Positions 13,220-22,087 are shown, counted from the stretch's first letter. The stretch is 64,000 bases of DNA from Bradyrhizobium sp. AZCC 1721 (GCF_036924715.1 NZ_JAZHSB010000001.1:6563001-6627000); one strand, 5' to 3'. The notes: a model not told the origin generated them from the letters alone. A program made the numbers and translations.

Positions 13220-13238
13220 AATTTCGCACTGCGAAATT
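13220..13238. promoter_or_regulatory. Perfect inverted repeat, probable IclR operator
   Basis: AATTTCGC and GCGAAATT (8-bp arms) flank a 3-base spacer. It sits centrally in the divergent pimF / iclR promoter region, about 70 bases before the pimF start and 80 before iclR. IclR-family regulators typically bind short palindromes of this form, so local control of both directions is likely. A TTGACA at 13251 could be part of the iclR promoter. Confidence 0.7.
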
Positions 13239-13316
13239 TAATTCCACATCTTGACAGGGAGGGTTATTTTGAAGCACGTCCCTTGTCAACGAGCTCATCA
13301 GCAGCAGTAGCGGGTA

Positions 13317-14180
13317 ATGAAACGTCCAGGGAAAAAAGCGGCGACCGATCGCAGCTTCGTCGTCGCACTCTCCCGCGGACTGGATGTGTTGCGCGCATTC
13401 CAACCCAATGACGGGCTTCTTGGCAATCAAGAACTCGCCGCCCGTACCAAATTGCCGAAGCCAACCATTTCCCGGCTGACTTACACCCTGACCAAACTCG
13501 GTTATCTTACACCCGTTCCGCGCTTCGAAAAGTATCAGCTCGCGCCATCAGCCATGGCGCTGGGGTATGCCGCCCTTGCCAATCTCGGCGTTCGGCATTT
13601 GTCCGAGCCTTATCGCGAAGCGCTGATGCGCGAGACCGGCGGTGCCGTAGCCGTCGGCGGACGCGACCGTCACAGCATGATCTATTTCGGCCAGAGCCGC
13701 ACCGGGCTGCTCGGCGTGCAGCTTGACGTCGGCTCACGCGTTCCGATCGCGACCACCGCGATGGGACGGGCCTATCTCTGGGCCCTGCCCGACGACGAGC
13801 GTGCCTCCTTGTTGCGCGAACTGCGCGACCACTACGGCAATCGCTGGCCCAAAATGCGTGACGGCATCGAGCGCGCGGGCGAAATGCTCGCGCGTCACGG
13901 ATTTACTATCTCTGCCGGCGAATGGCAGGACGATGTGCACGCCGTAGGTGTGCCGCTGAAGCTCAGTGACGGAACCGGACCGTATGCCTTCAATTGCGGC
14001 GCGCCTGCTTTCCGTTTCACGGAAGACCGTTTGATCAACGACATTGGACCTCGCCTTGTCACGATGGTAAGGAACATCGAAGCAGCGCTGGGCGGCGCAG
14101 CACCACAATCAAAAAAATCAGAGAACAAGAAGTCGAAAGCAGGAGGAAGAGTTGCACGTTTGGCCGAGGGGATCAGATAG
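13317..14180 (+). CDS. IclR family transcriptional regulator
   Basis: The protein has 287 residues. An N-terminal winged helix follows VVALSRGLDVLRAFQ, with recognition helix LPKPTISRLTYTLTKLGYL near residues 47-65. The C-terminal GAF-like ligand domain includes YFGQSRTGLLGVQLDVGSRVPIATTAMGRAYLWAL. The extreme C-terminus is basic and lysine-rich (KKSENKKSKAGGR). It faces pimF and precedes an ABC importer on the same strand by about 70 bases, so it probably controls the pim-like genes and perhaps the transporter. The ligand is unknown; an acyl-CoA or dicarboxylate is a reasonable guess. Confidence 0.9.
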   Translation: MKRPGKKAATDRSFVVALSRGLDVLRAFQPNDGLLGNQELAARTKLPKPTISRLTYTLTKLGYLTPVPRFEKYQLAPSAMALGYAALANLGVRHLSEPYREALMRETGGAVAVGGRDRHSMIYFGQSRTGLLGVQLDVGSRVPIATTAMGRAYLWALPDDERASLLRELRDHYGNRWPKMRDGIERAGEMLARHGFTISAGEWQDDVHAVGVPLKLSDGTGPYAFNCGAPAFRFTEDRLINDIGPRLVTMVRNIEAALGGAAPQSKKSENKKSKAGGRVARLAEGIR

Positions 14181-14249
14181 CCTTCACCATGACCGGCAAA
14201 AACATTTGCGCGGTCATTCCCGCTCCGTGATCAGGGCGGGCGGGACGCG

Positions 14250-15047
14250 ATGACGCAGGCACAGCTCGCGCAGGGCAATGCTCCCCTGCTCGCGGTCCGC
14301 GACGTCAGCGTCGTGTTCGGCGGCATCATCGCGCTCAACGGTGTGTCCTTTGACATGCACAAGGGAAACATCCTCGGGCTGATCGGGCCAAACGGCGCCG
14401 GCAAGACGACGCTGTTCAATTGCCTCTCCAGACTCTATCAGCCGTCTTCCGGCGACATCCTGATGGAAGGCGCGAGCATCCTGACGCGCCCGCCGCACCG
14501 GATCGCCGAGATCGGCATCGGGCGCACCTTCCAGAACGTCGCGCTGTTTCCCAATCTCTCGGTGCTCGACAACGTTCGCGTCGGCACCCACGCCCGCACC
14601 TCCAGCGACATCATCTCGGACTCGCTGAAGCTCGCCTGGGTTCGCCGCGGCGAGGCCGAGGTCAACAGGAAGGTTCACGAGATTCTGGACTACCTGGATC
14701 TCAATGACGTCGCCCATACCGTGGTCTCGGGCTTGCCGTTCGGCACGCAGAAGCGGGTCGAGCTGGCGCGCGCGCTGGCCGCCGATCCGAAGATCCTGCT
14801 GCTTGACGAACCCGCCGGCGGCCTCAACCACGAGGAAGTGTATGTGCTCGGCGATTTGATCCGTCGCATCCGCGACGAGCGCCACATGACCGTGCTGCTG
14901 GTCGAACATCACATGGGCCTGGTGATGTCGATCGCCGACCACGTCGTCGCTCTCAACTTCGGCCGCAAGCTCGCCGAGGGAACGCCGGCCCAGGTCCAGG
15001 CCGACCCGGATGTCATTAAAGCCTATCTGGGGAGCAAGGACCAATGA
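14250..15047 (+). CDS. livG: Branched-chain-type ABC transporter ATPase, LivG-like
   Basis: The protein has 265 residues. Walker A GPNGAGKTT is at 46-54, the signature region reads LPFGTQKRVELARAL (a LivG-type variant of LSGGQ) near 162, and Walker B LLLDEPAGG near 183. The C-terminal end DPDVIKAYLG is typical of LivG. It powers import together with the following livF, livH and livM. Its stop overlaps the livF start by 4 bases (ATGA). Location beside the pim-like cluster suggests uptake of fatty or dicarboxylic acids rather than amino acids. Confidence 0.9.
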   Translation: MTQAQLAQGNAPLLAVRDVSVVFGGIIALNGVSFDMHKGNILGLIGPNGAGKTTLFNCLSRLYQPSSGDILMEGASILTRPPHRIAEIGIGRTFQNVALFPNLSVLDNVRVGTHARTSSDIISDSLKLAWVRRGEAEVNRKVHEILDYLDLNDVAHTVVSGLPFGTQKRVELARALAADPKILLLDEPAGGLNHEEVYVLGDLIRRIRDERHMTVLLVEHHMGLVMSIADHVVALNFGRKLAEGTPAQVQADPDVIKAYLGSKDQ

Positions 15048-15757
15048 CCTCGATGCTCAACGTCAAGGACCTCCGCGCCTATTACGGCCAGGTCCAGGCA
15101 CTTCACGGCCTCTCCTTCGCCCTCAACGAGGGCTCGCTGACTACCCTGCTAGGGGCCAACGGTGCCGGCAAGACCACCACCTTGCGCGCGATCTGCAACA
15201 TGGTGCGCTCGACCGGAGCGATCGAGTTCGAGGGCAAGCCGCTCTCCGGCCAATCGACCGAAAACGTCGTTCGCCTCGGCATCGCCCATGTACCTCAGGG
15301 CCGCGGCACCTTCACCACCATGACGGTGGAGGAAAACCTGCAGCTTGGGGCCATCACCCGCAACGACAGGAAGAACATCGTCTCCGATATCGAGCGCATG
15401 TACGACCACTTCCCGGTGCTGAAGGAACGGCATACCCAGCAGGCCGGAACGCTATCCGGCGGCGAGCAGCAAATGCTCGCGGTCGCGCGCGCGCTGATGC
15501 TGCGTCCGCGGCTGATGCTGTTGGACGAGCCGTCGTTCGGTCTCGCCCCCTTGATCGTGCGCGACCTGTTCAAGATTCTCGGCAAGATCAACCGCGAAGA
15601 CAAGGTCACGATCCTGGTGGTCGAGCAGAACGCGCAATTGGCGCTGGAACTCGCCGACCAGGCGTACGTGATCGAAACCGGACGGATTGTGATGTCGGGC
15701 AACGCCAAGGACATCGCGACCAACGAAGACGTCCGTAAATCTTATCTCGGCTACTGA
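15044..15757 (+). CDS. livF: Branched-chain-type ABC transporter ATPase, LivF-like
   Basis: The protein has 237 residues. Walker A GANGAGKTT is at 37-45, signature LSGGEQQMLAVARAL near 137, Walker B LMLLDEPSFGLAP near 157 and VVEQNAQLALELAD. It is the second ATPase of the Liv-type importer. It is translationally coupled to the upstream gene by ATGA and followed after 11 bases by the permease gene with an AGGAGCG ribosome site. Confidence 0.92.
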   Translation: MTSMLNVKDLRAYYGQVQALHGLSFALNEGSLTTLLGANGAGKTTTLRAICNMVRSTGAIEFEGKPLSGQSTENVVRLGIAHVPQGRGTFTTMTVEENLQLGAITRNDRKNIVSDIERMYDHFPVLKERHTQQAGTLSGGEQQMLAVARALMLRPRLMLLDEPSFGLAPLIVRDLFKILGKINREDKVTILVVEQNAQLALELADQAYVIETGRIVMSGNAKDIATNEDVRKSYLGY

Positions 15758-15768
15758 GGAGCGCGGCC

Positions 15769-16647
15769 ATGGAGCTATTTACCAACCAAGTCCTGGCCGG
15801 CATCGCCACGGGCGCGATCTATGCCTGTATGGCGCTCGCGGTCGTGATGATCTACCAGGCGATCGACCATCTGAATTTCGCTCAGGGCGAAATGGCGATG
15901 TTCTCGACGTTCATTTCCTGGCAACTCATGCAGTGGGGCATACCCTACTGGTGGGCGTTCCTGCTCACGCTGGTGATCTCCTTCGCCGGCGGCATCATCA
16001 TCGAGCGGTTGCTGTTCAAGCCGCTCGCCAAGGCGCCGATCCTCACCAACGTCGCGGGCTTCATCGCGCTATATGGAATCATCAACTCGTTCGCCGGCCT
16101 GATCTGGGATTTTACCATCAAGCAATATCCGACGCCATTCGGATCATCACCATTCCTCGGCAGCCAGCTCATCTCGACCCACCAGGCCGGCATGATCGGG
16201 GTGACCGTTTTGTTGCTGATCGCCCTTTATCTCTTCTTCCAGTTCACGCGGATCGGGCTTGCGATGCGGGCGGCCGCCGCGCTGCCTGAATCGGCTCGCC
16301 TGGTCGGCATCAACACGTCCTGGATGATTGCGTTGGGCTGGGGCATGGCTTCCGCGATTGGAGCGATCGCCGGCATCCTGATCGCACCCGTCGTGTTCCT
16401 GGAGCCGAACATGATGTTAGGCGTGCTGCTCTATGGCTTCGCCGCGGCCGTGCTCGGCGGCTTGACCTCACCGCTCGGTGCTGTCGTCGGCGGGTTCCTG
16501 GTCGGCATCTTTGAAAATCTCGCCGGGACCTACATTCCCGGCGTCGGTAACGAGCTGAAACTGCCGATCGCGCTTGCGCTGATCATCACCGTATTGGTCT
16601 TCAAACCGGCTGGGCTGTTGGGCCGGCCCATCGTGAAGCGAGTTTGA
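15769..16647 (+). CDS. livH: Branched-chain-type ABC transporter permease, LivH-like
   Basis: The protein has 292 residues, very hydrophobic with about eight membrane spans. The family pattern is visible: IATGAIYACMALAVVMIYQAI, DHLNFAQGEMAMFSTF, MRAAAALPESARLVGIN and AVLGGLTSPLGAVVGGFLVGI. It forms the inner-membrane channel together with the LivM-like permease, whose start follows within 3 bases. It lies third in the livG-livF-livH-livM operon. Confidence 0.92.
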   Translation: MELFTNQVLAGIATGAIYACMALAVVMIYQAIDHLNFAQGEMAMFSTFISWQLMQWGIPYWWAFLLTLVISFAGGIIIERLLFKPLAKAPILTNVAGFIALYGIINSFAGLIWDFTIKQYPTPFGSSPFLGSQLISTHQAGMIGVTVLLLIALYLFFQFTRIGLAMRAAAALPESARLVGINTSWMIALGWGMASAIGAIAGILIAPVVFLEPNMMLGVLLYGFAAAVLGGLTSPLGAVVGGFLVGIFENLAGTYIPGVGNELKLPIALALIITVLVFKPAGLLGRPIVKRV

Positions 16648-16649
16648 TC

Positions 16650-17663
16650 ATGAGCGCTGCTGAAGAAGTCGTCGCAGAAGCCCCGGCCGTCGAGGCCGTT
16701 CCAAAGCGAGCCATGACGCTCGGCCTGGGGACCTCGCTCGTGGTACTCGCCGCGCTCGTGCTCGCGCCGCTGTTCGTCAAGAATTTCATCGTCTTTCAGT
16801 TGACCCAGTTGCTGTATTTAGGGCTCGCTGTGCTGGCGTTGAACATCCTGACCGGCGGAAGCGGCCAGTTCTCGCTCGGTCAAAGCGCGTTTTACGCCAT
16901 CGGCGCCTACACCTCGGCGATCCTGATGGAATACGCCGGCATGAACTATGCGCTGACGCTGCCCATCGCGGCGCTGATATGCTTCGCCTTCGGCTTCCTG
17001 TTCGGGCAGCCGGCGCTGCGGCTTTCCGGCGTCTATCTCGCACTGGCGACGTTTGCGCTCGCCACCGCCATGCCGCAGTTGCTCAAGCTTGGATTTTTCG
17101 AGCATTGGACCGGCGGCGTGCAGGGACTGGTCGTGACCAAACCCGATGCGCCGTTCGGACTGCCGATAGGACAGGACAAGTGGCTATATTACTTCACGCT
17201 GGTGATCACGATCGGGATCTACGTCGCCTCGGTCAACCTGCTGCGGTCGCGCTCGGGTCGCGCCTTCATGGCGATCCGCGACAACGAGATCGCGGCTTCC
17301 GCCATGGGCATCAACGTCGCGCTGTACAAGACGCTGGCGTTCGGCGTCTCCGCCGCCATCACCGGCGTGGCCGGCGGCCTCGGGGCCATCGCCGTGCAGT
17401 TCGTGGCGCCGGATAGCTTCACCATCGTGCTCGCGATCCAGCTATTCCTCGGCATGGTCGTCGGCGGCGTCGGCTGGCTGCCGGGATCGATCGTCGGCTC
17501 CGCCTTTATCATCTTCGTGCCGAATATCGCGGAGAGCATCTCCAAGGGCCTCTCCGGCGCGGTGTTCGGCGTGCTCTTGTTTATTGTCATCTTCCTCGTG
17601 CCGCATGGCGCAAGGCAGGTCGCAATTGTCGCGCAGCAGATGCTCGGTAAATTGAAGAACTAA
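16650..17663 (+). CDS. livM: Branched-chain-type ABC transporter permease, LivM-like
   Basis: The protein has 337 residues from the ATG at 16650, 2 bases after the livH stop. A short Ala/Glu/Val-rich N-terminal extension precedes about nine membrane spans. Conserved pieces are NILTGGSGQFSLGQSAFYAIGA, IRDNEIAASAMGINVALYKT and GMVVGGVGWLPGSIVGSAFI. It completes the importer core. Directly after its stop comes the 3' end of a decayed binding-protein gene. Confidence 0.92.
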   Translation: MSAAEEVVAEAPAVEAVPKRAMTLGLGTSLVVLAALVLAPLFVKNFIVFQLTQLLYLGLAVLALNILTGGSGQFSLGQSAFYAIGAYTSAILMEYAGMNYALTLPIAALICFAFGFLFGQPALRLSGVYLALATFALATAMPQLLKLGFFEHWTGGVQGLVVTKPDAPFGLPIGQDKWLYYFTLVITIGIYVASVNLLRSRSGRAFMAIRDNEIAASAMGINVALYKTLAFGVSAAITGVAGGLGAIAVQFVAPDSFTIVLAIQLFLGMVVGGVGWLPGSIVGSAFIIFVPNIAESISKGLSGAVFGVLLFIVIFLVPHGARQVAIVAQQMLGKLKN

Positions 17664-17718
17664 CTTCACGCCACGGGATCTGTTCGGCGACATCATCAGC
17701 GGCGAACTCGGCCGTTAA
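17664..17718 (+). pseudogene. 3' remnant of a deleted ABC substrate-binding protein gene
   Basis: Read in the frame ending at the TAA at 17716, these bases give TPRDLFGDIISGELGR. This lines up with the last residues of the two intact downstream binding proteins, which end RFGEILSGDVGG and RFGEVIDAEVGG. The homology stops exactly at the livM stop codon and no signal peptide or upstream body remains. I infer a third tandem binding-protein gene that lost all but its last dozen or so codons by deletion. The call rests on a short match. Confidence 0.62.
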
Positions 17719-17771
17719 CCAATATTCCGCCGGGCGGTAGTTTCCCGGAGCGTCCGACTAAATATCGCTCT

Positions 17772-17800
17772 CCGCGACGCCGTCGCGGGGGGCTTTTTGT
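17772..17800 (+). terminator. Rho-independent terminator after the livM / remnant gene
   Basis: CCGCGAC and GTCGCGG pair around a 3-base loop and are followed by GGGGCTTTTTGTT. It would end or attenuate transcription after the permease genes, before the binding-protein gene at 17900, and may have been the terminator of the deleted third binding-protein gene. Confidence 0.8.
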
Positions 17801-17899
17801 TGCTGGACGCAGCCGAAAGGTATTCAATGAAGCCCAAGAGCCGCCAAGCGCTCCAATCAAAAACAATGACACAGTCACCGATCCCAGGGAGATCAAAAA

Positions 17900-19129
17900 A
17901 TGTCCGCCATCAACTTGCGACTGGGAGCCTTTGCGGCCGCCCTCGCATTGCTTGCCGCGACCAGCAGCGGCGCATTTGCACAAAAGAAATACGACACCGG
18001 CGCCACCGACACCGAAATCAAAATCGGCAACATCATGCCCTACAGCGGACCAGCTTCCGCTTACGGCGTGATCGGAAAAACCGAAGAGGCCTATTTCAGG
18101 AAGATCAACGCCGAGGGCGGCATCAACGGCCGCAAGGTCAACTTCATCAGCTATGACGACGCCTACTCTCCGCCGAAGACGGTGGAGCAGGCGCGCAAGC
18201 TGGTCGAGAGCGACGAAGTGCTGCTCGTGTTCAATCCGCTGGGCACGCCGCCGAACACGGCGATCCAGAAATACCTGAACACCAAGAAGGTACCGCAACT
18301 GTTCGTGGCCACCGGCGCCACCAAGTGGAATGATCCGAAGGAATTTCCGTGGACGATGGGCTGGCAGCCCAATTACCAGAGCGAGGGGCGCGTGTACGCG
18401 CAACACGTCCTCAAGGAGAAGCCGGACGGCAAGATCGCCGTTCTCTACCAGAACGACGACTACGGCAAAGACTACTTAAAAGGCTTCAAGGACGGCCTCG
18501 GCGCCAAGGCCACATCGATGATCATCATCGAGGAGAGCTACGAGGTAACGCAGCCGACCATCGACTCCAACATCGTCAAGCTGAAGTCGCTGAATGCCGA
18601 CGTATTCTTCAACGTCACCACGCCGAAGTTCGCCGCCCAGGCGATCAAGAAGATGAACGAAATCGGCTGGAAGCCGCTGCACATCCTCAATAGCGTCTCC
18701 GCCTCGATCGGCAGCGTCATGAAGCCGGCCGGCTTTGAGAATTCGCAGGGCATCATCTCCTCGCAGTACCTCAAGGATCCGGCAGATGCGGAGTGGAAGA
18801 ACGATGCGGGCATGAAGGCCTGGACTGAATTCCTGGACAAGTATTACCCTGAGGCTAATCGTGTAGACGCATTCGTGATGTATGGTTACACGGTGGCACA
18901 AACCCTCGAGCATGTGTTGAGGTCCAGCGGCGACAATCTCACACGCGAGAACGTCATGAAGCAGGCCGCGAGCATCAAGAACCTCGAGCTCGGAGGCCTG
19001 CTGCCGGGCATCAAGGTCAACACGTCGGCGACCGACTTTGCTCCAATCTCGCAAGTGCAACTGATAAGGTTCAAGGGCGACACTTGGGAACGCTTTGGCG
19101 AGATTCTCTCGGGAGACGTCGGCGGCTGA
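17900..19129 (+). CDS. ABC transporter substrate-binding protein (Liv type), paralog 1
   Basis: The protein has 409 residues. An N-terminal signal peptide (hydrophobic FAAALALLAATSSG, cleavage near AFA-QKKYD) directs it to the periplasm. The mature part is a Leu/Ile/Val-binding-protein fold: TEIKIGNIMPYSGPASAYG, GGINGRKVNFISYDDAYSP, NPLGTPPNTAIQKYLN and LYQNDDYGKDYLKGFK. A GGGAG site precedes the ATG. It is nearly identical over long stretches to the next gene, a recent tandem duplicate. Genome context suggests a ligand from fatty or dicarboxylic acid metabolism. Confidence 0.9.
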   Translation: MSAINLRLGAFAAALALLAATSSGAFAQKKYDTGATDTEIKIGNIMPYSGPASAYGVIGKTEEAYFRKINAEGGINGRKVNFISYDDAYSPPKTVEQARKLVESDEVLLVFNPLGTPPNTAIQKYLNTKKVPQLFVATGATKWNDPKEFPWTMGWQPNYQSEGRVYAQHVLKEKPDGKIAVLYQNDDYGKDYLKGFKDGLGAKATSMIIIEESYEVTQPTIDSNIVKLKSLNADVFFNVTTPKFAAQAIKKMNEIGWKPLHILNSVSASIGSVMKPAGFENSQGIISSQYLKDPADAEWKNDAGMKAWTEFLDKYYPEANRVDAFVMYGYTVAQTLEHVLRSSGDNLTRENVMKQAASIKNLELGGLLPGIKVNTSATDFAPISQVQLIRFKGDTWERFGEILSGDVGG

Positions 19130-19159
19130 GCGCCGCTGCGAGCTCTGCTGAAGATGCAG

Positions 19160-19192
19160 CCCCCGCGGCTTTTGCCGCAGGGGATTTTTGTT
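19160..19192 (+). terminator. Rho-independent terminator after binding protein paralog 1
   Basis: CCCCGCGGC pairs with GCCGC-A-GGGG (one bulged A) around TTTT and is followed by ATTTTTGTTT. It separates the two tandem binding-protein genes, each of which therefore has its own end. Confidence 0.8.
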
Positions 19193-19290
19193 TGTGAGGC
19201 TTCCGGCAAGATGCTAATCACGACGCTGTCAAAAGAGCCTCGTTAAGCGGCACGGCTGTTACATTAAGAAATGAAAAGGGAGAGACAGAA

Positions 19291-20517
19291 ATGTCCACAA
19301 TGAAAAAACTTGCGGTTGCTTCGACCGCGTTTGGATTGCTCGCTGCATCATCGAGCGGCGTTCTCGCGCAGAAGAAATATGATCCCGGCGCGAGCGACAC
19401 CGAGATCAAGATCGGCAATATCATGCCCTACAGCGGACCGGCTTCGGCCTATGGCGTGATTGCCAAGACCGAGGAAGCCTATTTCAGGAAGATCAACGCG
19501 GAAGGCGGCATCAACGGGCGCAAGATCAACTTCATCAGTTATGACGACGCCTACTCTCCGCCGAAAACGGTGGAGCAGGCGCGCAAGCTGGTCGAAAGCG
19601 ATGAAGTGCTGCTGGTCTTCAATCCGCTGGGCACCCCACCGAACACGGCGATCCAGAAGTACCTGAACAGCAAGAAGGTGCCGCAACTATTCGTCGCCAC
19701 CGGGGCCACCAAATGGAACGATCCGAAGAGTTTCCCATGGACGATGGGCTGGCAGCCGAACTACCAGAGCGAAACGCAGATTTATGCCAAGTACATCCTG
19801 AAGAACAAGCCGGACGCCAAGATCGGGATTCTCTACCAAAACGACGATTACGGTAAGGACTATCTGAAGGGCTTCAAGGACGGGCTCGGCGCCAAGGGCG
19901 CATCGATGATCGTGCTGGAGGAAAGCTACGAAGTTTCCGCACCGACGATCGACTCCCACATCGTGAAGCTGAAGGCGAGTGGCGCCGACGTGTTCATCAA
20001 CATCACCACGCCGAAATTCGCGGCGCAGGCGATCAAGAAGAACGCCGAGATCGGCTGGAAGCCGCTGCACTTTCTCAACAACGTCTCGGCCTCGATCGGC
20101 AGCGTGATGAAACCGGCCGGCTTCGAGAACGCGCAGGATATCATCTCGTCCAATTACCTTAAGGATACTTCCGATCCGGAGTGGAAGAACGACCCCGGCA
20201 TGAAAGCTTTCGACGAATTTCTCGCCAAATACTACCCCGAGGCCAACAGGATCGATAGCTTTGTGATGTACGGCTACACGGTCGCGCAGGGCCTCGTACA
20301 TGTGCTCAAAGCCAGCGGCGACAATCTCACCCGCGAGAACGTCATGAAGCAAGCAGCCAGCATCAAGAACCTCGAGATCGGCAGCTTGCTGCCGGGTATT
20401 CGGGTCAACACCAGCGCTACCGACTTTGCCCCCATTTCGGCGGTCCAGCTTCAGAAGTTCAAAGGCGAGACCTGGGAGCGCTTCGGCGAAGTGATTGATG
20501 CCGAGGTCGGCGGCTAA
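19291..20517 (+). CDS. ABC transporter substrate-binding protein (Liv type), paralog 2
   Basis: The protein has 408 residues, with a signal peptide (LAVASTAFGLLAASSSGVLA, cleavage before QKKYD). Almost every block of paralog 1 recurs with scattered changes (for example EEAYFRKINAEGGING, NPLGTPPNTAIQKYLNSKK, PAGFENAQDIISSNYLKD). A strong AAAAGGGAGAG ribosome site precedes the ATG. The differences cluster in surface and hinge positions as far as can be judged by eye, so the two may bind related but different ligands and share one permease. Confidence 0.9.
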   Translation: MSTMKKLAVASTAFGLLAASSSGVLAQKKYDPGASDTEIKIGNIMPYSGPASAYGVIAKTEEAYFRKINAEGGINGRKINFISYDDAYSPPKTVEQARKLVESDEVLLVFNPLGTPPNTAIQKYLNSKKVPQLFVATGATKWNDPKSFPWTMGWQPNYQSETQIYAKYILKNKPDAKIGILYQNDDYGKDYLKGFKDGLGAKGASMIVLEESYEVSAPTIDSHIVKLKASGADVFINITTPKFAAQAIKKNAEIGWKPLHFLNNVSASIGSVMKPAGFENAQDIISSNYLKDTSDPEWKNDPGMKAFDEFLAKYYPEANRIDSFVMYGYTVAQGLVHVLKASGDNLTRENVMKQAASIKNLEIGSLLPGIRVNTSATDFAPISAVQLQKFKGETWERFGEVIDAEVGG

Positions 20518-20554
20518 TCGCAAAATGCTATCGACCGATTGTTAGCCAGCAACG

Positions 20555-20586
20555 CCCCCGCGGCCCGTCCGCGGGGGTTTTCTTTT
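20555..20586 (+). terminator. Rho-independent terminator after binding protein paralog 2
   Basis: CCCCCGCGG and CCGCGGGGG form a perfect 9-bp stem with a 5-base loop, followed by TTTTCTTTT. It ends the transporter region. Confidence 0.85.
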
Positions 20587-20641
20587 GTAGCGATTGGAGG
20601 GATAACCAGACCTCCCGCCCCGTAACAGCCCCGTGCAGACC

Positions 20642-21931
20642 ATGACCGACCGACGTTCCCTCTTGCGTGCGATCTTTGATGCGGCCGTTGCGGCCGCGCA
20701 TCCCGACGTCGTGCTCTCGGCGCATCTGCGTCCCGCGCCCAAGGGCAAGGTGATCTGCCTCGCCGCAGGCAAGGGCGCTGCAGCGATGGCGGCCGCGGCC
20801 GAACGGCACTACCTCGATGCACTCGGCCTCGATCCGTCGCGGCTGACCGGCCTTGCCACCACGCGCCACGGCCACGGCGTGCCAACGCGGCGCATCAGGG
20901 TTGTCGAAGCCGGCCATCCCGTGCCCGACGAAGCCGGGCTGAAGGCCGCCGACGAGACGCTGCGTCTCGCCGCGGAGGCGACTGCGGATGACCTTTTGCT
21001 GGTGCTGTTGTCCGGCGGCGGCTCGGCAAACTGGATCGCACCCGCAGATGGCGTTTCGTTCGCACAGAAGCAGCAGGTAAACCGCGCGCTGCTGCGGTCG
21101 GGCGCTCCGATCGGCGAGATGAACGTCGTGCGCAAGCATCTGTCGCGGATCAAGGGCGGCCGGCTGGCCCGCGCCGGGCAGCGCGCCGCCGAGATCGTGA
21201 CGCTTGCGATCTCCGACGTACCGCACGACGATCCGTCCGCGATTGCATCGGGACCGACGGTACCCGATTCCTCCACGCTGGCCGACGCCCGCGCCCTGGT
21301 CGCAAAGTATAATCTCACAGTCGACGATGCCGTCAGGCGCGCGCTCGACGATCCCAGGAACGAGAGCTGCAAGCCCGGCGATCCCGCCTTTGCCCGCGCG
21401 CAATTCGAGATGATCGCAAAACCGAAGGCTTCTCTCGACGCGGCGATCAAGGTCGCGAAGGACGCAGGGTATGAGGTTGTCGGCCTCGGCGCGGATCTCG
21501 AAGGCGAGGCGCGCGAGGTGGCGGCCGATCATGCGCGACTGGCGCTGAAAGCACAGAGCGAGGGCAAACGAACCGCGATCCTGTCGGGCGGCGAGCTCAC
21601 GGTGACCGTGCGTGGCAATGGCCGCGGCGGTCCCAACCAGGAATATGCGCTGGCGCTGGCGGATCTTCTGAAGGATACGTCCGGCATTGTGGCACTGGCC
21701 GCAGACACCGACGGGGCCGACGGTGGCGCCGGTAGCGCGACCGACCCGGCCGGCGCCTTGATCGATCAGGCGACGTTCGCGAAGATGAAGTCGCTCGGCC
21801 TCGATCCTGCGGCCTATCTTGCCAACAATGATGCGACCGCGTTCTTTTCGGCCACCGGCGATCTCCTGCTGATCGGCCCGACCCTCACCAACGTCAATGA
21901 CGTCCGGGTGATCTTGGTGGACCCAGCGTAG
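20642..21931 (+). CDS. Glycerate 2-kinase / hydroxypyruvate reductase family (TtuD/MOFRL type)
   Basis: The protein has 429 residues from ATG 20642 (a GTG 9 bases earlier is possible). The N-terminal domain shows GKGAAAMAAAAERHY, TRHGHGVPTRRIRVVEAGHPVPDEAG and LLSGGGSANWIAP. The C-terminal MOFRL domain has LSGGELTVTVRGNGRGGPNQEYAL and DTDGADGGAGSATDP. Family members phosphorylate D-glycerate to 2-phosphoglycerate; older annotations name them hydroxypyruvate reductase. No tartrate or glyoxylate genes are adjacent. It is bounded upstream by the transporter terminator, so it is probably transcribed alone. Confidence 0.9.
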   Translation: MTDRRSLLRAIFDAAVAAAHPDVVLSAHLRPAPKGKVICLAAGKGAAAMAAAAERHYLDALGLDPSRLTGLATTRHGHGVPTRRIRVVEAGHPVPDEAGLKAADETLRLAAEATADDLLLVLLSGGGSANWIAPADGVSFAQKQQVNRALLRSGAPIGEMNVVRKHLSRIKGGRLARAGQRAAEIVTLAISDVPHDDPSAIASGPTVPDSSTLADARALVAKYNLTVDDAVRRALDDPRNESCKPGDPAFARAQFEMIAKPKASLDAAIKVAKDAGYEVVGLGADLEGEAREVAADHARLALKAQSEGKRTAILSGGELTVTVRGNGRGGPNQEYALALADLLKDTSGIVALAADTDGADGGAGSATDPAGALIDQATFAKMKSLGLDPAAYLANNDATAFFSATGDLLLIGPTLTNVNDVRVILVDPA

Positions 21932-22087
21932 ATCTCCGGGCAGTCCCGGAACCTCGCACGTACCTTAGCGGCATTAACGCTTTGTTGAGCAGTTTGCGAA
22001 GAACCCGCGCGCGGTTTGCCTATCTCGAAGGTGCGATTCACCAGCCTGGCATCTAATGGCCGTTCTCCTGGAGGAGGAGAGCCGCCA

